A DNA stretch of 64,000 nt from Lepiota brunneoincarnata (lineage: Eukaryota > Basidiomycota > Agaricomycetes > Agaricales > Agaricaceae): contig JAEBUN010000002.1 in the NCBI GenBank assembly GCA_023014365.1, forward strand, positions 744,001 to 808,000, in the 5' to 3' direction. The notes under the pieces were generated by a model. It made no database searches, had not been told where the DNA came from, and saw only the letters and a program-made list of their open reading frames with translations. The position numbers and the translations under genes were made by a program. The stretch's first letter is position 1; the number at the start of each line of letters is the position of its first letter. Shown here one piece after another: positions 1 to 11,070 of the stretch.

Positions 1-63
1 CCTCGTAGTGATCTCGCTCTAACTCGGTGGATTTCAAACCACGACATGACTGAGAGATATATA

Positions 64-608
64 CTAGATTGGTCGAATGCCGTAGTCGCGCTTGAGAGCA
101 TCGAGCTCCTGTTCCTTCTTTTTGTATTGCTCGGTAAGACTGCTGACGGCGTTGCGAATCTGTTGATATCATCAGCGACCTAGCAGCCAATCAATACCAA
201 GACTCCACAGACCCCATCGCGGTTGGTTTGAAGCGCAGGGACAACATCCTTCACAGTGCGTTCAACTAACACACCACCAATCAGGCGGAAGCACTTCCGG
301 TCTGGCTCCTCCGCAAGGACATCGTTCAGAGTGTTGAGCACGAGGCTAGCAACAGAAACGGGTCAGAAGCGAGAGAATAAGCTCAGGAGAAGACCAAGTA
401 CATACCTGTGTTCGTCTGCTTCCTGCTCAAGCTCGCCTATCTTGCCTGCAAGAGCCTGGAGCTCATTTTGCATCCGAATAAAGTTCTGCTGCACCTCTGG
501 CTGAATCAATCCCATGAGAGCTAGGATTTCACAGAACCCATCGCACTTACCCTGGGTCGTCAAAGACGGAGTCTTTCCCTTTGCCTTGGTGGCGGATGAA
601 GAAGCCAT
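64..608 (-). CDS. PFD2: Prefoldin subunit 2 (GIM4/PFD2)
   Basis: Subunit of the heterohexameric prefoldin co-chaperone, which passes unfolded actin and tubulin to the CCT chaperonin in the cytosol. Four exons fit: 608-551, 496-406, 345-213 and 159-64. They give a 125-residue protein, the normal size for this family. The frame reads MASSSATK at the start, a first coiled-coil helix around QNELQALAGKIGELEQEADEH, the hallmark RKCFRLIGGVLVERTVKDV beta-hairpin, then a second helix ending GIRPI. Intron 1 uses the acceptor at 498-497; the acceptor 4 nt upstream would break the frame. The start lies 127 bp from the divergent NDUFS8 start. Identification rests on the hairpin signature plus two flanking helices and is firm. 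Confidence 0.93.
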
Positions 609-735
609 TGGGCAAAGCTCGTTATTTGAGTTCCTCGTGATGTGATTGGCCAGAGTGATGCGTGACGCGTGACCCTTGCCGCTCCGTCCACTGGAGTTCA
701 ATCCGACGGTGCTGGCATCCTCGACGCTCTTCTTC
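609..735. promoter_or_regulatory. Shared divergent promoter, PFD2 / NDUFS8
   Basis: Only 127 bp separate the two divergent start codons, so both genes must share this promoter and short 5' leaders. I see no TATA box, as expected for constitutive housekeeping genes. Confidence 0.6.
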
Positions 736-1744
736 ATGTCCTTCGCGCGACCACGTATTCTTGTTGGGCTCCAGCCTCGTCTCATTGCTGCAACCGCCCG
801 TAAAACTCCAAATGCCACAGTAATCGCACGTCGCCTGCTTTCCAGCACGTCCGCATCCAATGCACAACACGAACCTAACGGGGCTCTCCGAAGTAATCTA
901 GAGGAGAGATCTCATCGCCACCGCCCCTCTCCCGTACCCCAATACGATGCTCATGGTGTCGAAATCAATCCTTATAGGAACGGTCCTAGTGCTATCGACA
1001 AGGCGGTCCACATTTTCTTCTTTACTGAGATCCTCCGAGGTATTCCGCACCCTTAGTGTAAAGCATTCCTGGCGCTAACCTGGTCTAGGAATGTGGATCG
1101 TACTAGAAAACTTCTTCCGCCCACCTTATACTATCATGTATCCGTTCGAGAAGGGCCCGTTATCCCCTCGTTTCCGTGGCGAACATGCTTTGCGCCGTTA
1201 CCCCAGCGGGGAGGAGCGTTGTATCGGTGGGTCACTCGTTCCATATTACGTGCGCAGTGCCCTCACACGTCCTGTACAAAGCTTGCAAGCTTTGCGAGGC
1301 TATTTGCCCTGCCCAGGCCATCACTATCGAAAGCGAAGCCCGTCAAGATGGATCGAGGAAGACAACTAAATATGGTTTGTTGCTAACGCATGGAGAGCGT
1401 TGGACCATTGTTGACATCGGTTGCAGACATCGATATGACTAAGTGCATCTACTGCGGCTTCTGCCAGGAGGCATGTCCAGTTGATGCTATTGTCGAGAGT
1501 TCGTTTCAGCATAAGCTCCCTAATCCACGGTTTCACGGCTGACATTTCTTCTATTTTAGCACAAAATCAGGAATACTCCACCGAAACCCGTGAGGAACTG
1601 CTGTACAACAAGGAGAAACTCCTCGCGAATGGTGATAGGGCCGAGGCTGAAATTGCTGCCAATCTCTATGGTGAGCATTGCCTCAACTCTGACTCAATGT
1701 GAATCAATCTGACTCTTTACACAGCGGACCACGTATACCGGTGA
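736..1744 (+). CDS. NDUFS8: NADH:ubiquinone oxidoreductase 23 kDa Fe-S subunit (NDUFS8/TYKY)
   Basis: Complex I matrix-arm subunit carrying clusters N6a and N6b, two 4Fe-4S centres on the electron path to ubiquinone. Six exons (736-1039, 1089-1226, 1282-1374, 1427-1498, 1560-1670, 1725-1744) give 245 residues. The N-terminus ([19 protein letters not shown]) is Arg-rich and lacks acidic residues, which suits a mitochondrial presequence. Two intact ferredoxin motifs follow: [12 protein letters not shown] and [12 protein letters not shown], each CxxCxxCxxxCP. The C-terminal stretch [15 protein letters not shown] is family-typical. Intron 2 falls inside the first cysteine motif. I chose the ATG at 736; the frame is open further upstream but without a better ATG. 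Confidence 0.96.
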
Positions 1745-3246
1745 TAGCAATTGTCTGTCGAAATTGGGAGACACTGTAGCAGACCCTTCTATAGACCCTC
1801 GCTACATGTCCGGTACAGAAGCTTTCTATCAGATATCTATTTTCGCCCCCCATTTGCGCCTCCAAAGCTTATTTTCCACGGCGCGGTGGAATGCTCTTCG
1901 GTGCGCCTCAACAATCTTTTCCAACATGAGCAGCTAAGTTTCCGATTTTTGCACCTAAATGAGCGTCTGTTTGAGGATATTTATACCAAGCATTATGCCA
2001 TCAGTGATCAGCTTCGCTATTTCACTGGGAGCTTCCATAGACCCTGAATACTCCCCTATGGAAGGCTATTTTGATTTAACTTGATTGTCCATCGAGACCA
2101 GACTCCTGAAGTGATTTGTGCCACGTACGTCTTAACAAATGCACTGCATCGCCGAGATTTTACTGATTCAAAGCTTAAGAATCCCTGGATTCCTGAAATC
2201 CTGCCTACGAAATATTATAGTTGTACACCTCTGAAGCGATATGACTCGAGTTCTTCCATAATGGAAGAATCCTTATTTAAAGGTGGGGCTCCTTTTCTCT
2301 ATGCGGATTTTTCCTCCTACGCTGAGAAAAAAGGCTCACGAGTATGGGCATTATTCAGAGCACCCGGCTGGGGATGTTACTTGTTTTATTGCTGTTCCAG
2401 TAAATTAGGTTTCCGCCACCCGCCGCCGGATGCAAATAATACTCACCTTCCCCATCCACCTAGACGGGATTGTCAACGCCGCTTTTATGTGCAGATAGCT
2501 TCTTCGACATTGATTGGTCATGAAACAGCAGCTTACCCAAGGTCATATCGGTCAACTCTGCCCAGTAGCACGGGTTGCGCATGATAATCAGCCAACCGCA
2601 GGCAACCTCGTGGGTGTCACTGTCAGCCCGCAGCTTACACGTTCGTACTCTCTCCCCACCCCGTCCTCTTCCCAACGCAATAGGGAACTTGACCAAACCA
2701 AGACACCGAGCTAACCCTCAAGTTCTTCTCAGCAATGGACTCTTGGGGGGGGGTCAATAATAACTCTATGCTTGCGCTCGGAACAACTCCATATCGAGGT
2801 TCATAGAAGAAGATCAGTCACAGAGCAGCTTCTGCACGCAAAGGGTGAGATTACGAGTGACTCCCCCACTTGCCATATCCTGAAGATGTTGAAGTAAAGG
2901 TTGGATGTCCTTACCTGGTGATAATTGGATTAGCGGCGGAATCCGATCTTGTTCACTCGGGACTTTTCCAAAGCTCTGGGAAACTCGGCACTCATATGAA
3001 CCTTCGAGCAACTCGCATCGCCTCCAAAAAGAGTGCCAAACCAACAAAGGGCGGTCGTCACGATCACACGGTCTTCCCACCAAGCGGGGTCATCGCCGTA
3101 CTTACCAAGGTTGCATGTCATCATTCAGGGCCCCTATCTCGCGGAATACCGAAAACGTCACGTACGGAGCCCTGATATCGTGACAGGTGTGGAGTTGCCG
3201 AGTTCTGGGATACTTTCATCAAGCGAGACTGTGGATCTATTAACAG
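1745..3246. other. Gene-poor stretch with unassigned reading frames
   Basis: No recognisable gene. Open frames exist (plus 2081-2584; minus 2460-2696, 2814-3083 and 2930-3124) but none matches a family I know. Splice-like signals occur on both strands, for example a strong GTAAGT on the minus strand near 3110. The segment may hold upstream exons of the gene ending at 3631, a degraded minus-strand gene, or neither. Part is the 3' flank of NDUFS8. Confidence 0.4.
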
Positions 3247-3631
3247 GACGAGAAATGTGGCTCGCAGACAGTGTGTGATGGTGTCAACAGCGACTGGGGC
3301 TTCTTGGGGACAGTAATGGGTAAGTAGTAATAGTAGTAGCAGAGCCCAATCGCGATCTCCGACGACGACAGGTCCATCATCGCGGGAGTGTGTTTACCGG
3401 TTCGGACAATGCTACTCTCTTAGCAAGCTAGGATTTCGCTTCGCCGCCACAGCCTCGAATGTTTACAATGACAGAGAACCAGGCATCATCGAGGATTTCG
3501 TGTGTGCTGGATTCCTATCCCAAACCTGCAAAGCCGTCAGCGGCAATCGCGAACCAGCCTGGTCTCGCTTTTCTGGTTCAAAGCAGAGAAAACTGTGCAT
3601 GATGGATATCGTGCTAGAACTACAAGGATAA
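3247..3631 (+). CDS. 3' exons of an unrecognised gene
   Basis: I do not recognise this protein. Two plus-strand segments join in one frame through a normal GT-AG intron: exon 3247-3319 (acceptor AACAG before it, donor GTAAGT after it) and exon 3372-3631, with a 52-nt intron. The first reads DEKCGSQTVCDGVNSDWGF; the second contains SLSKLGFRFAATASNVYNDR and ends VLELQG before TAA. The intron matches its neighbours in length and the phase is kept, which argues against chance. The 5' exons, start codon and function are unknown. It could also be a decayed gene. Confidence 0.35.
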
Positions 3632-3794
3632 TACACGACAGAGGACGTGTTTGTTCAATTTAAAACTATGCGTCGCAACGAGGGTTCTCGCTCAGTGGGC
3701 TCGTGACTTTTTCGTTGGCTAATACGGGGGAACCTGAGCGCGTATTGGGATGGGTATTGGCAGGGGCCAGATCTTGGCAGGTGTGGAAGATTCC

Positions 3795-3835
3795 GGTGGT
3801 GGTGGTGTCGGTGGTGGTGGTGGTGATGGTGATGG
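3795..3835. repeat. (GGT)n/(GAT) microsatellite
   Basis: Imperfect trinucleotide run of GGT with interspersed GTC and GAT units. Read on the minus strand it encodes a poly-His or poly-Pro stretch in otherwise unconvincing frames. Confidence 0.8.
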
Positions 3836-4628
3836 ATTAATGTACTGATTGTGTCGGTACGACTGACCTTCTTTGGCCCCTTGGCCTTTGACCACCCTGA
3901 CCCTGGTGCCCTGGCGGCATCCTTTGTGCATGTGGTTATCATCCTCGACGGCGACTTATTCATCAACCCCACCATCCGGACACGTCCATTTTCCAGACTC
4001 AATAGAATGTCCAACAGCCTTCTTGTGGTTGAATGGCGATTACGTTCACGGGTTTATCACGGGCATCCCCCTCAAAATTGAACAATCACTTGTGAAATGT
4101 CTAGATGACATGAAGGGAATCCCGGCTGATATAAATGATTGGCGATGAAGGGACGGATTGTCCGCCTGGGCGTGATTATCTTTGACTCCGTTCACGACGG
4201 TCTCCGGCCAAGGCCATCGCACAAACTTTCAGCACACTTTGTCCTGCGCAGCACGCGCGCGCGCGATATGCTTTACATACAACCCATCCATATACATTAA
4301 TACATATACATCCCCCTCCTTATGCCCAACTGCGGTTAGAGCAAAAAAGCAGTCGACCCTGTCCCCGTGCTACACGCACTATACATATATGCAGTGAACG
4401 TTTGTCCCCGAGAGCTCCACTCATCATTCTTAACAACAACAATAACAACAACAGTACTTGTCGCTTTCAGGGATGAACTGAAACTTGTATATATGCGAGT
4501 AACGTATGGGTTTGTCTTGTGGTTGCAACTAAAAGGTCTTGTGAGTCTTGTGGTGGTATCCGTTCCTTAATCCAGTGCACAAACGTGATACTGACCCAGA
4601 TACCTACCAGTTGTTAGGTGTATCCGAA

Positions 4629-4692
4629 CGGGGGGGTCGGGGAGTGGGAGGGGAAGCGCTTGAGGAATCACGAGGTGGGGGGTGGGGGGGTA
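4629..4692 (+). repeat. G-rich cluster, potential G-quadruplex
   Basis: Four or more runs of at least 4 G (7 G at 4629 onward, then GGGG runs, then 6 and 7 G near 4680) within about 65 bp on the plus strand. A second cluster at 4979-5003 contains repeated GGGTGGGTGGGTG. Both fit the usual four-tract G-quadruplex pattern; formation is inferred only. Confidence 0.5.
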
Positions 4693-5312
4693 AGGTTGTG
4701 TTTGCATTGTCGTCCGTTCCCTCCCCCCGACATTGATGGAACGTCCCTCATGCACGGTCTCTTCTCTTTGAGTAAGATAGCCGCTAGTGGGTTATCAAGC
4801 GCGCGGAAGGACAAACAGCAACCCTTGTTCCTTCCGAAAGAACTTCCCAAGTAAAGCTCGTGATAGAGATAACAACAGAATATGTATAGGCCACCCCACT
4901 TCGTGCTTGGCCGGAAGGCGAAGGAAGGTTTTGATAGGAAATTCGGAGCGGACATTTGGGCGCGCGCATTCTGACTCTGGGAGGGGGTGGGTGGGTGGGT
5001 GAAGGTATCAGAGCAAAAAAGTCACTGCTATATATCGGTCAAACGATCTCTTCTCTTTTCATATGTAAGTATAGCAACTGCCAAACGATTGAACGACAGA
5101 ATGACGGAGCCAACCCTGCGGGTTGAAGGGATCCCCGGGATAAACTGGGCGTATCTCCGGGGACGATTGTCACGCCGGTCAGAAACCCCCTTATACCCTC
5201 CTCTCCCCCCCGGAAAAGGGACAGGCATTTGAGAGCACGAGTTTGCCGCAGCCATGCCCAGTGGCCCCCCGCCCACCGCCCCTTCCCACCGGTTTTTCCA
5301 TACCGGTCGCTT

Positions 5313-5333
5313 CCCCCCCCCCCCCCCCCCCCC
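5313..5333. repeat. Poly-C homopolymer, 21 bp
   Basis: Uninterrupted run of 21 C in the gene-poor block. Such tracts are error-prone in sequencing, so the true length is uncertain. Confidence 0.85.
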
Positions 5334-5899
5334 TTCCCTACCCTGACAAACACATGCATGATACTTTACGGGTAGACCCGACCGAGGGGAGAAGAGTGGG
5401 CGAGGGTGGGTGCAGAGGAAAAAATCCCCTCCTCCCGATGAACCAATCGTTTCCTTTCAAAGTTTATTACCACCAAAGGTAAAGCACCTCCGCGCCGGAC
5501 CATCCAACTTGTTAGAGGCGCTGGAACATGATCATTTGGAAGTAAGACGGGTTTGGTATGTGTACATATGCGGATTGATATTTTCCAGCTGACCCGGAAT
5601 TTTTGGACACCGTTCCGAGTCCGAAGCTGTGTCAGCTCTCTTGAAGTGTGCAATCACTGAATCAGCGGGAGGAAAGGGGGGGTTGGGGGTGGGGGGATGA
5701 TTGGCAGGACGCAAGGGACCCACATATGACACACGATGGCATGTGTGTATCCGTGATCGCAGGTATCGCCGCTCCGCTGTGTTGGGAATCCGACGGTGAC
5801 TACTTATAACAACGATTTATTCGTGAGCTTGGGATTCACTGGTAGGTATCTCAGTCAACTCTGCCTTCAGAGTCTTAGCACGGTGGACTAGGGCTTGGA

Positions 5900-5913
5900 G
5901 GGGGGGGGGGGGG
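5900..5913. repeat. Poly-G homopolymer, 14 bp
   Basis: Run of 14 G followed directly by six A, in a region without genes. Confidence 0.85.
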
Positions 5914-7110
5914 AAAAAACGCCGGAGGCCTTGGCCTACCATACTGAAATAGAGTTCTCCAATCTCAATTCAGCCACTAGTGCGCGAGCTAGGTTGGTGT
6001 AACCACCTGAGTCCCAGCACGCGATTACCATCAGGGAGTCCCGAATTCAGATGTCGGACCCCGACCATGTAGGAACAAAAGCTACTGCAGTCGAAAACAT
6101 CATGTGTAGATGGTCATAGCCCGACGCCGAAGCGAGCGAGTATCAGGTGACACAAAGGCTGTCTGTTTTGGGCACTCTATACTAAAACATGTTTATCCTT
6201 GGTAAAATTGAGTGTATCAGCGTGTGACTTATTTCCGAGATTCGCTGACAAGATTCGAACAACTTGCGGTTCTGCCGTACATTGCGCAGAAGCCCCGATG
6301 CGTCATATGCCCTGTCAAGAGCGTCGACCATCCGAGTCTAGAACCATCCAAATCGCATCCCGCGACTGCTCCTTGGTAACCCTTGCACTGCGCGAGACAC
6401 AGCTTTAGGAGTGTTCAAACAATTCGGGACGCAAGGTGTACAAGTAGTATCGGAAACGCCAAGGTATTGCGGTTATCTCTCGAGTTTCGCCACTTGGCAC
6501 TTGGCAGAGAAGAAGAATTAGATACTGACAGAGGTGGGAGAATACACCTCTCAAGAAAGGAAGGGTGTGGAAGGCTCGAAGGAAAACCGCAGCTCGGCTA
6601 ACCGAGGGAAAGAAGGAAGGAGGGGGGAAAGGATAAGAGAATAAAGAAAGACAATCTGGATCGAAGCACGCGGCTCACAAGTCCCAAAAAAAAATATAGA
6701 AATGGAACAGAAACGAAGAATGGGAAATTAACACACACTATGTAAAAAACCAAGGTCACAGAAGACCAAGTTGCAAAAATAATCAGGAAAACCGAGAGCC
6801 CCGAGTTTACACTTAATCTTCTCAACAAGTTTTCTAGTCTACCTACCGCCAACAATTATACCTTGTCACAAAAATCACAGAAACCGTTACACTGCCGGGA
6901 CCCTGGGGATCCGAATACCTGAACATCTGAAGGCGTGAAACACCCACGTACCCAAGGCCTTGAACCACAGTTCGGCCGGGAGCAAAAAATAGACAACACA
7001 CAAACCCACAACTCGCTCTCGCACTCCAGACTTGACCACCAGAGGCAAAAGCACACACACACTTGTCACTCCCGTCTATTCGGGACCACGGCAAAACCCC
7101 CAAACGGGGT

Positions 7111-9283
7111 TCACGAGGTAGCCATTCGGCTATCTCTAGCTCTATCCTGGTCTTGTGGTCCACCACCAACAGGTGGAGGTGCAGCTGATTCGTGATTATC
7201 GACGCTCCGGCGGTGAGCATGTTCTCGATGATAGCGTTTTGATGAGCCCCTATCCCTATCCCTGTCCCGATCCTCTCCCTGCAGCTTTCCTCCTCCTGAT
7301 CCCCCCGAAAAGCCTTGTCCACCATTATTGCCTCCAGTGTTTCGGTCATTTCCTACGTCATCTTCACTATCAACCTCCATTTCGTTTCTACTGCGCTTCC
7401 TCGGCTGTTCCAATCGACCCTGTTGTTGTACTTGTTCTGGGATTGTGCCAGATGACGCGGGAATTCCTGACCCGGCAGAAGTTGCTGGTGGAGCAGAAGG
7501 ATAATTGTTTCCGCCACCGCCACTGGCATTACCACCTGCACCGTTGTTTCCTCCGGAACCAGGTGGGTTATCAGTAGCAGGTGAGGAGGGACGGGGGGGC
7601 GCATTTGTAGGATCACGAGATTGCGATCTCACATCTTCATGTCCAACAAACTCCATATCCTCATTATTGTTAGATTGACTGACCGGTCGAAGCCTGTACG
7701 ATGGTCTGTTGCGATCTTGCTGTTCATAAAACTGTGTACGTGAATCAGGCCGCGAAGGTCCCTCTCCTGCGCCGACCCCAGACCCTGAGCCCGAGCCGGG
7801 AGTATCGGAACGGGAGGCATGCAAAGAAGGATACTGATTGCCTTCGTGGTAATAGCCTTCTTCTCGTATTCGTGGAGGTAAGTTTTGATGTGGGTGAGAG
7901 TGAGAGTGGGTGTGATGAGAGGGAGGTAGTTCAGAGTAATCTGACGGAGGAAGAGGGGGGGGTAGTGGGCGACGGTGAGATGCATGAGGTGAATGTATGC
8001 CTAAGTTTATGTCCCTGCTGCGGCTCGAGTCGCGCGGTCTGTGCTCGCGTTCGTAATCGCCACGAGTATCTCTTTCTCGTCCTCTCTCTCTTTCCGCCTC
8101 ATATTGACGTGGAATGGACTCCTCGTGATTAATATAAGTGCCCGGACCCAGTCGCTGATGGGCGTGAACCCTAGAAGATGGCGTACGTGTATCAGCCGCA
8201 TGCAAGCGCGGGGATACTTGAGAAGAATGGCGAGAGTGTTGCAAGTGAGGATCGTTATGTGCAGAGGGGTAGTCGTTTCCCTCATGTCGCCTCGGAGGTC
8301 TGTCTCGATCCGGATGTGGCGGCGGGCTATGAAGAACGCGTTGCACCGGCGGCAAATGTTCAGGGTACTGTTGTATATGTCCAGGATAGGATTGGGGAGG
8401 AGGTTGGTGCGGGCGTGATGATTGGGATCTACCTCGTTCATGCGAAGTTGAGTTAGGGTGGGCGTGGTGCAGTGGGGGGCTTGCCGCATGAGAATGAGGA
8501 AGGGAGTGATTTCGTGCACCAGCACCTTCGTATTGTCCCACTGGTGGTAAGTGAGGGAGCGGTGGAAGGTGGTGTAAGTTGTCGTGGCCGATAGAATCGC
8601 GTCTAGGGGAGTGCACGGAGGCCATATGGGGTGAGGGAGCTAGGCCAGGGCCCATTGGAGGGTCCATGGTAGACACTGGAGGACGGATGGTGGGATCTTG
8701 GCCAGGCGCTCTGGGATTGCCATGAGAGCGGAGGTAGTCAACGGGAACGGGATCAGAGTCCATGGGCAATGGACGATCTCGTACGTCCCGGTTTTGATGA
8801 GATCCTGAGTATGAACGAGACGGAGGCAGGCCAGGCCCTGGAGGGACTTGATTGAGCGGAGGGCGGTCATGTACATCTGGGGAGGAGGTAGTGGCGAGAC
8901 GTTCATACAAAATACTGCAGACAGGTCAAGAAACGCGGAAGAAAAAGGACGGAACGAAGGGACGTACGCCCGCTCAAGCTTCATCCGCTGGATGCTCCGT
9001 TTTGCCTGGAGGATCTTGAAGTGGAGTTTGTCGTTATCCTGAAGAGTAGATGAGAAAACGCGCTATAGTGGAACCAAAAAAAGTCAAGCGGACTGACCGC
9101 TTCAATCTCTTTGACTTTTCGTTTGAGGTCTTTGTACTTTGCTTGATACTTGACATCTTCGGCGCCTGCTGCGATGCCGATGGTGTGCGTTGGCCGCTGC
9201 CGCCGTGCAGAGGGTGCAGAGGGGGTCTGCTGTGTATTTTGAGGGGCAGGATGGGACGGCCCGGGAGAGGGATGACGGGACAT
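7111..9283 (-). CDS. INO80 complex subunit F-domain protein
   Basis: Likely nuclear subunit of the INO80 chromatin remodeller. Exons 9283-9098, 9038-8968 and 8914-7111 give 686 residues. Near residues 45-95 lies a basic coiled coil (KYKDLKRKVKEIEA, then DNDKLHFKILQAKRSIQRMK and LERAILYERLA), which matches the INO80F/TFPT-type domain: charged heptads followed by LERAxLxERL. The remaining ~590 residues are disordered, rich in Pro, His, Ser and Gly, with RS/RD-type stretches and a basic segment QPRKRSRNEMEVDSEDD that could be a nuclear signal. Intron lengths are 59 and 53 nt. The domain call is firm; the role of the tail is unknown. Confidence 0.85.
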
Positions 9284-9946
9284 GGTGAGCGAAGAAGACC
9301 GAAAGTCGGACAGCTGGCAGTCTTGTTGGAGTCTATCGGCTGTTGTATTTCTCGCAGGCGCAAGTTACAAACACCTTGTCAATATCCTTGCCCCAATATG
9401 GTAACTCCTCCACCAATCCCTCTTCCACTCCCCGCCCCTCATACAGTCCCTCCAAGTAACTCACTGGCCTGATGTGCACCAGGAGCCGCGTCTCCTCGAC
9501 TTTCTTATTTTTCTCGCCGTTTTTTCGGCGGTAACCACTTCTGCGCCCTGCTGACGCCACCGTCTTGGGAAAAACATTATCGCGAAAAAAATTACATCCC
9601 TCCCAAGCACCACCCGAACACTGCCTCCTATTCACATGTTCGTGTCGAATTTCATCCCCCCCACCGTCGTCCCTGCATCCTGAATGGTTCATCCCTATTT
9701 TTGACTTTCCCAGGATAACGAATCACGTGACCCATCGCTTGCGAGCTCACCATCTCACTCGTTCCTCTTTCACCCATTACCCAACAACATCTCGGTTCCA
9801 ACAACCAGTACGTCCACACGTTGTTCGTATTCATTAGCAATTCTGACTTAATATATGCATATTGCAGTGTCGGTGCCGTACAGACAGTATGCAACACCTT
9901 TTCTATTCACCTATTACCAAGTCTTGACCCAGCGTTGCGCAGAGAC
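9284..9946. promoter_or_regulatory. Divergent promoter region, INO80F gene / NDUFA13
   Basis: 663 bp between divergent start codons. It contains pyrimidine-rich stretches around 9400-9700 and several CA/AC-rich segments, but no clear TATA box and no convincing gene. It probably contains the 5' leader of NDUFA13. Confidence 0.4.
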
Positions 9947-10618
9947 ATGCCCCCTCCTGGGGGGTTTGAAGCCGTCAAATACAAACGTAACCTGCCATTC
10001 CGGGGGCCAGGGGGTCTTGCCATCCTCAGTGGTGTCACGGCAATTTGTGCCTTTGGCTTCTACCGAGTTGGGAAGGGAAATTTAGAGAAAAGGTAAAGTC
10101 TCTTGGTCCAAACATGGCCCGGAATGTCCAAAAAGTTCCCAGGTCAGCTGAACGGAGAACGTGTCATTCTGCGCCCCGCTCGCCGCTAAACGTGGCCGTC
10201 TTGGATCCGCCCGCTGCCTTGGGCCTCTTATCTCTTACTTGGCTTCCGGCCCGCTTGCTGCGAACTGACCTTGCTCTTCTACTTTTTTAAATCCTCGCTG
10301 TAGGGAATTGCAACGCGAGAAGGCTTGGTCGCGAATACACCTTGTCCCCTTGCTGATGGCGGAGGGTGACCGTGACGCGTACCGTCGTGAGCAGGCTGCG
10401 CTCGCGAGGGAGAGGGAAATCATGAAAGATGTACCAGGCTGGGAGGTGCGTGAGCGTTTTCGATGATCCCATGACGAGGTGCTCATGTATGCTGTGGTAT
10501 TATTAAACCGACCCGATCTGACCCTATCGAAATATCTATGCGATCTCTTGGGAAACAGGCGGGGAAAAGTGTGTACAACAGTACCAGATATCGCTCACCG
10601 GAAATCGTTATCCTGTGA
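9947..10618 (+). CDS. NDUFA13: Complex I subunit NDUFA13 (GRIM-19)
   Basis: Accessory complex I subunit of the inner mitochondrial membrane. Exons 9947-10092, 10304-10445 and 10559-10618 give 115 residues. The N-terminus MPPPGGFEAVKYKRNLPFRG leads into one membrane span (GLAILSGVTAICAFGFYRV), then a charged helix with RIHLVPLLMAEGDRDAYRRE, and a C-terminus GKSVYNSTRYRSPEIVIL; all are family landmarks in the right order. Intron 1 is long for this window (211 nt). The protein is short compared with animal GRIM-19 (about 144 residues) but close to fungal homologues. Confidence 0.93.
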
Positions 10619-11070
10619 TGATGGTAGATTACTGCTTCGTTTTAACAATGGACAAAAGATAATAGCAAGAGTCAGCTCGGGGTTGTAAACAAAGGGGTCC
10701 CGAATCCGGGGTCCCAGTTTCCTGTTTTGGACCAGATTTAGGGCAGGTCTATGAGCGTGAAATCCTGGGGTATCCGAGAAACCCAGGCTGTCAAATCTCT
10801 CCGCCCTTTGAGATTCCATTTCTTTTCGTTCTCTTCCATCTCCATCACCGACCGCGGTGCGCGAGTGTTCTCCTCCCCGATCTCGTTGATTGTGATCGCA
10901 GACTAGGTCGTGTGCTGCTCGGGCTGCGTAGAGGGTGTAGACACTGCAGGACGCGTGCATCACCGACGCGCAGAAAATAACACCCCCGATAAGGAAGTGG
11001 CATCGAACCCCTTTCTGTTGGGCGGTTCTTTGGGAACCTATCCCTTTGAGTCACACCCAGCTATACGCGA
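10619..11070. other. Intergenic, NDUFA13 to HMG-box gene
   Basis: 452 bp holding the 3' flank of NDUFA13 and the promoter of the next gene. The minus-strand open frame at 10595-10963 overlaps the NDUFA13 end and shows no domain, so I leave it out. Confidence 0.4.

Larger units (their letters stand above)
3632..7110. other. Low-complexity intergenic block
   Basis: About 3.5 kb with no gene I can support. Frames here are short and rich in Pro, Gly and His, following simple repeats. The block holds a GGT/GAT microsatellite, G-rich clusters and long C and G homopolymers (listed separately). The right part is probably the 3' flank of the minus-strand INO80F-domain gene. I saw no tRNA- or snRNA-like fold by eye. 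Confidence 0.5.

Noticed and set aside
3655..4014. His- and Pro-rich minus frame
   Set aside because: Its length comes from a GGT microsatellite; no domain, no codon-level support.
7155..8525. Several plus-strand frames of 90-140 residues
   Set aside because: Antisense shadows of the low-complexity INO80F-domain exon.
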